A stretch of 64,000 nucleotides of DNA, from NCBI GenBank assembly GCA_030065235.1, contig JASJDC010000007.1:1-64000 (forward strand). Direction: 5' to 3'. The notes under the pieces were generated by a model, which saw only the letters and a program-made list of their open reading frames with translations, was not told the DNA's origin and did no database searches. Position numbers and translations under genes: made by a program. The DNA comes from Alphaproteobacteria bacterium (GTDB lineage: Bacteria; Pseudomonadota; Alphaproteobacteria; UBA8366; Aestuariispiraceae). Numbering within the stretch: position 1 is the first letter of the stretch; each line of letters starts with the position of its first letter. Shown here piece by piece: positions 63,120 through 64,000 of this stretch.

Positions 63120-63512
63120 ATGCCGCTTCGCATCAAACTGCCCTCGAAAGAGAAGATCATCATTAACGGGGCGGTCATCGAAAACGCCGGCGAAGCGACG
63201 ACGATCATCCTGCATAACCGCGTCGATATCCTGCGACGCAAGGAAGTGATGTCGGAAGCCGAGGCGAATTCGCCGGCGCGTCGGGTCTATTACGCCTTGC
63301 AATGCGCTTATCTGTTCGATTCGGATCGGCCGCGTTATCTGGACCTGTACCGTCAATTCGCCAAGGATTATGTCGAAGCCGCGCCGAGCGCGGCGGCTAT
63401 TCTGGACGAGGTCAACGGGTTGGTGGCTTCAGAGCGCTATTACGACGCCCTGCGGAAAACCCAGGACCTGATGGATCATGAGACCGAACGGCTTGCGTCT
63501 GTGGCAGGCTGA
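63120..63512 (+). CDS. flbT: Flagellin mRNA regulator FlbT
   Basis: The product has 130 residues. MPLRIKLPSKEKIIINGAVI with ENAGEATTIILHNRVDIL and RRVYYALQCAYLFDSD are typical of FlbT. In Caulobacter FlbT binds the flagellin leader and promotes its decay until the hook is complete. Its usual partner FlaF is not in the window. GGGAAAGGAC precedes the ATG. Confidence 0.94.
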   Translation: MPLRIKLPSKEKIIINGAVIENAGEATTIILHNRVDILRRKEVMSEAEANSPARRVYYALQCAYLFDSDRPRYLDLYRQFAKDYVEAAPSAAAILDEVNGLVASERYYDALRKTQDLMDHETERLASVAG

Positions 63513-63530
63513 CGCCGGCGTCATCTCAGC

Positions 63531-64000
63531 CTAGGTCCCGGTCGACGGGTGGTCGGGCGGAACGGCGCAATAGACCCCGTCAAAACAGCGAAACCTTTGC
63601 TTGATTTCGGCGTCGTCCATATCCGGCGCAATGAGACGCATGGCCTCATATTGCGCCTTGGTCGTCTTGCTAGGGCCCCACCGGTCGCCGGTCGGCTGCA
63701 ACGGCGCGCCGACCCGGACCAACTGCGGCAGCAGGCTCAGCAGCAGCCGCGCAAGCCGTTGATAGGCCTCTTTCACCGTGTCGATCAGCCAGGGGTTGGG
63801 CGGCAGGTCATAGCGGTCTACAGCGACGATCGCGCCTTCATCGACCCGTTCGGTCATATAGTGCGCCGTCACTCCGTAGCGTCTTTCGCCCCGATAAAGC
63901 GCGAAACCGGTCGGCCGATAGCCGGGATATTCCGGCGGACCGGGATGAAAATTCAGGCAATCGTGGTTCAGCCGGCCGAGAACGGCGGGTGAAGCGATCA
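63531..64000 (-). CDS. Formyltransferase-family protein, 3' part (start outside window)
   Basis: The last 156 codons are present. The Formyl_trans_N core is visible: LNHDCLNFHPGPPEYPGYRP has the catalytic Asn-x-His-Pro element and YGVTAHYMTERVDEGAIVAV has the conserved HxMTxxVDxG motif. It may be methionyl-tRNA formyltransferase-like or a sugar formyltransferase; the C-terminal OB domain of Fmt is absent, so the latter is more likely. It is convergent with flbT, 18 bases apart. Confidence 0.85.
   Translation of the reverse strand, partial: IASPAVLGRLNHDCLNFHPGPPEYPGYRPTGFALYRGERRYGVTAHYMTERVDEGAIVAVDRYDLPPNPWLIDTVKEAYQRLARLLLSLLPQLVRVGAPLQPTGDRWGPSKTTKAQYEAMRLIAPDMDDAEIKQRFRCFDGVYCAVPPDHPSTGT

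Overview
The window is high-GC chromosomal DNA from an alphaproteobacterium, most likely of a Rhodospirillales-like group. The evidence is the ribosomal-protein order, the acidic C-terminal tails on L3 and L9, the short adenylate kinase, and the flagellar regulators FlbD, FlbT and SciP, which are typical of alphaproteobacteria. The species cannot be fixed from the sequence alone.

Bases 1-32710 are the translation and transcription core, all on the + strand: the tail of one tuf gene, tRNA-Trp, secE-nusG-rplK-rplA-rplJ-rplL-rpoB-rpoC, a strong terminator, the str operon rpsL-rpsG-fusA-tuf, then the S10, spc and alpha operons from rpsJ to rplQ, including secY, adk and rpoA. rpmJ and rpsD are not in this cluster. 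The two tuf copies are identical over the 129 shared coding bases. Near-consensus promoters are visible before rpsL, rpsM and, on the other strand, rpsF.

Bases 32711-39930 are an accessory island between rplQ and the rpsF-rpsR-rplI operon. A divergent LysR / SRPBCC-DUF1330-SRPBCC cassette appears to sit inside a broken second copy of an antibiotic-biosynthesis-monooxygenase (ABM) gene. An intact ABM gene, coupled to a quinone oxidoreductase, lies beside it, followed by a divergent HxlR regulator. About 143 bp of terminator plus gene end is repeated on both sides of the cassette, and a degenerate partial copy follows HxlR. Next, on the minus strand, is a tightly packed three-gene operon: an unrecognised 451-residue protein, an Xre/MbcA-type antitoxin and a RES-domain toxin. 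Its sigma-70-like promoter is spanned by a perfect 10-bp inverted repeat. This operon, visibly AT-richer in its first gene, is the best candidate for an undescribed system.

Bases 39935-43948 hold rpsF-rpsR-rplI, an OsmC-family protein, a lipoprotein with a suspicious C-terminus, a lone HicA-like protein and a divergent QueF-like protein.

Bases 43980-63512 are motility genes, mostly on the minus strand: fliF-fliG-fliH-fliN-motA-flbD-flhA-flhF-flhG-(second FliK-like), then sciP, then fliK-flgD-flgE preceded by a flaG-like gene. On the + strand are a small unknown gene and flbT. This is a Caulobacter-like order (fliF-fliG-flbE/fliH-fliN-flbD-flhA) with a PomA-type motA inserted. The window ends inside a formyltransferase-family gene.
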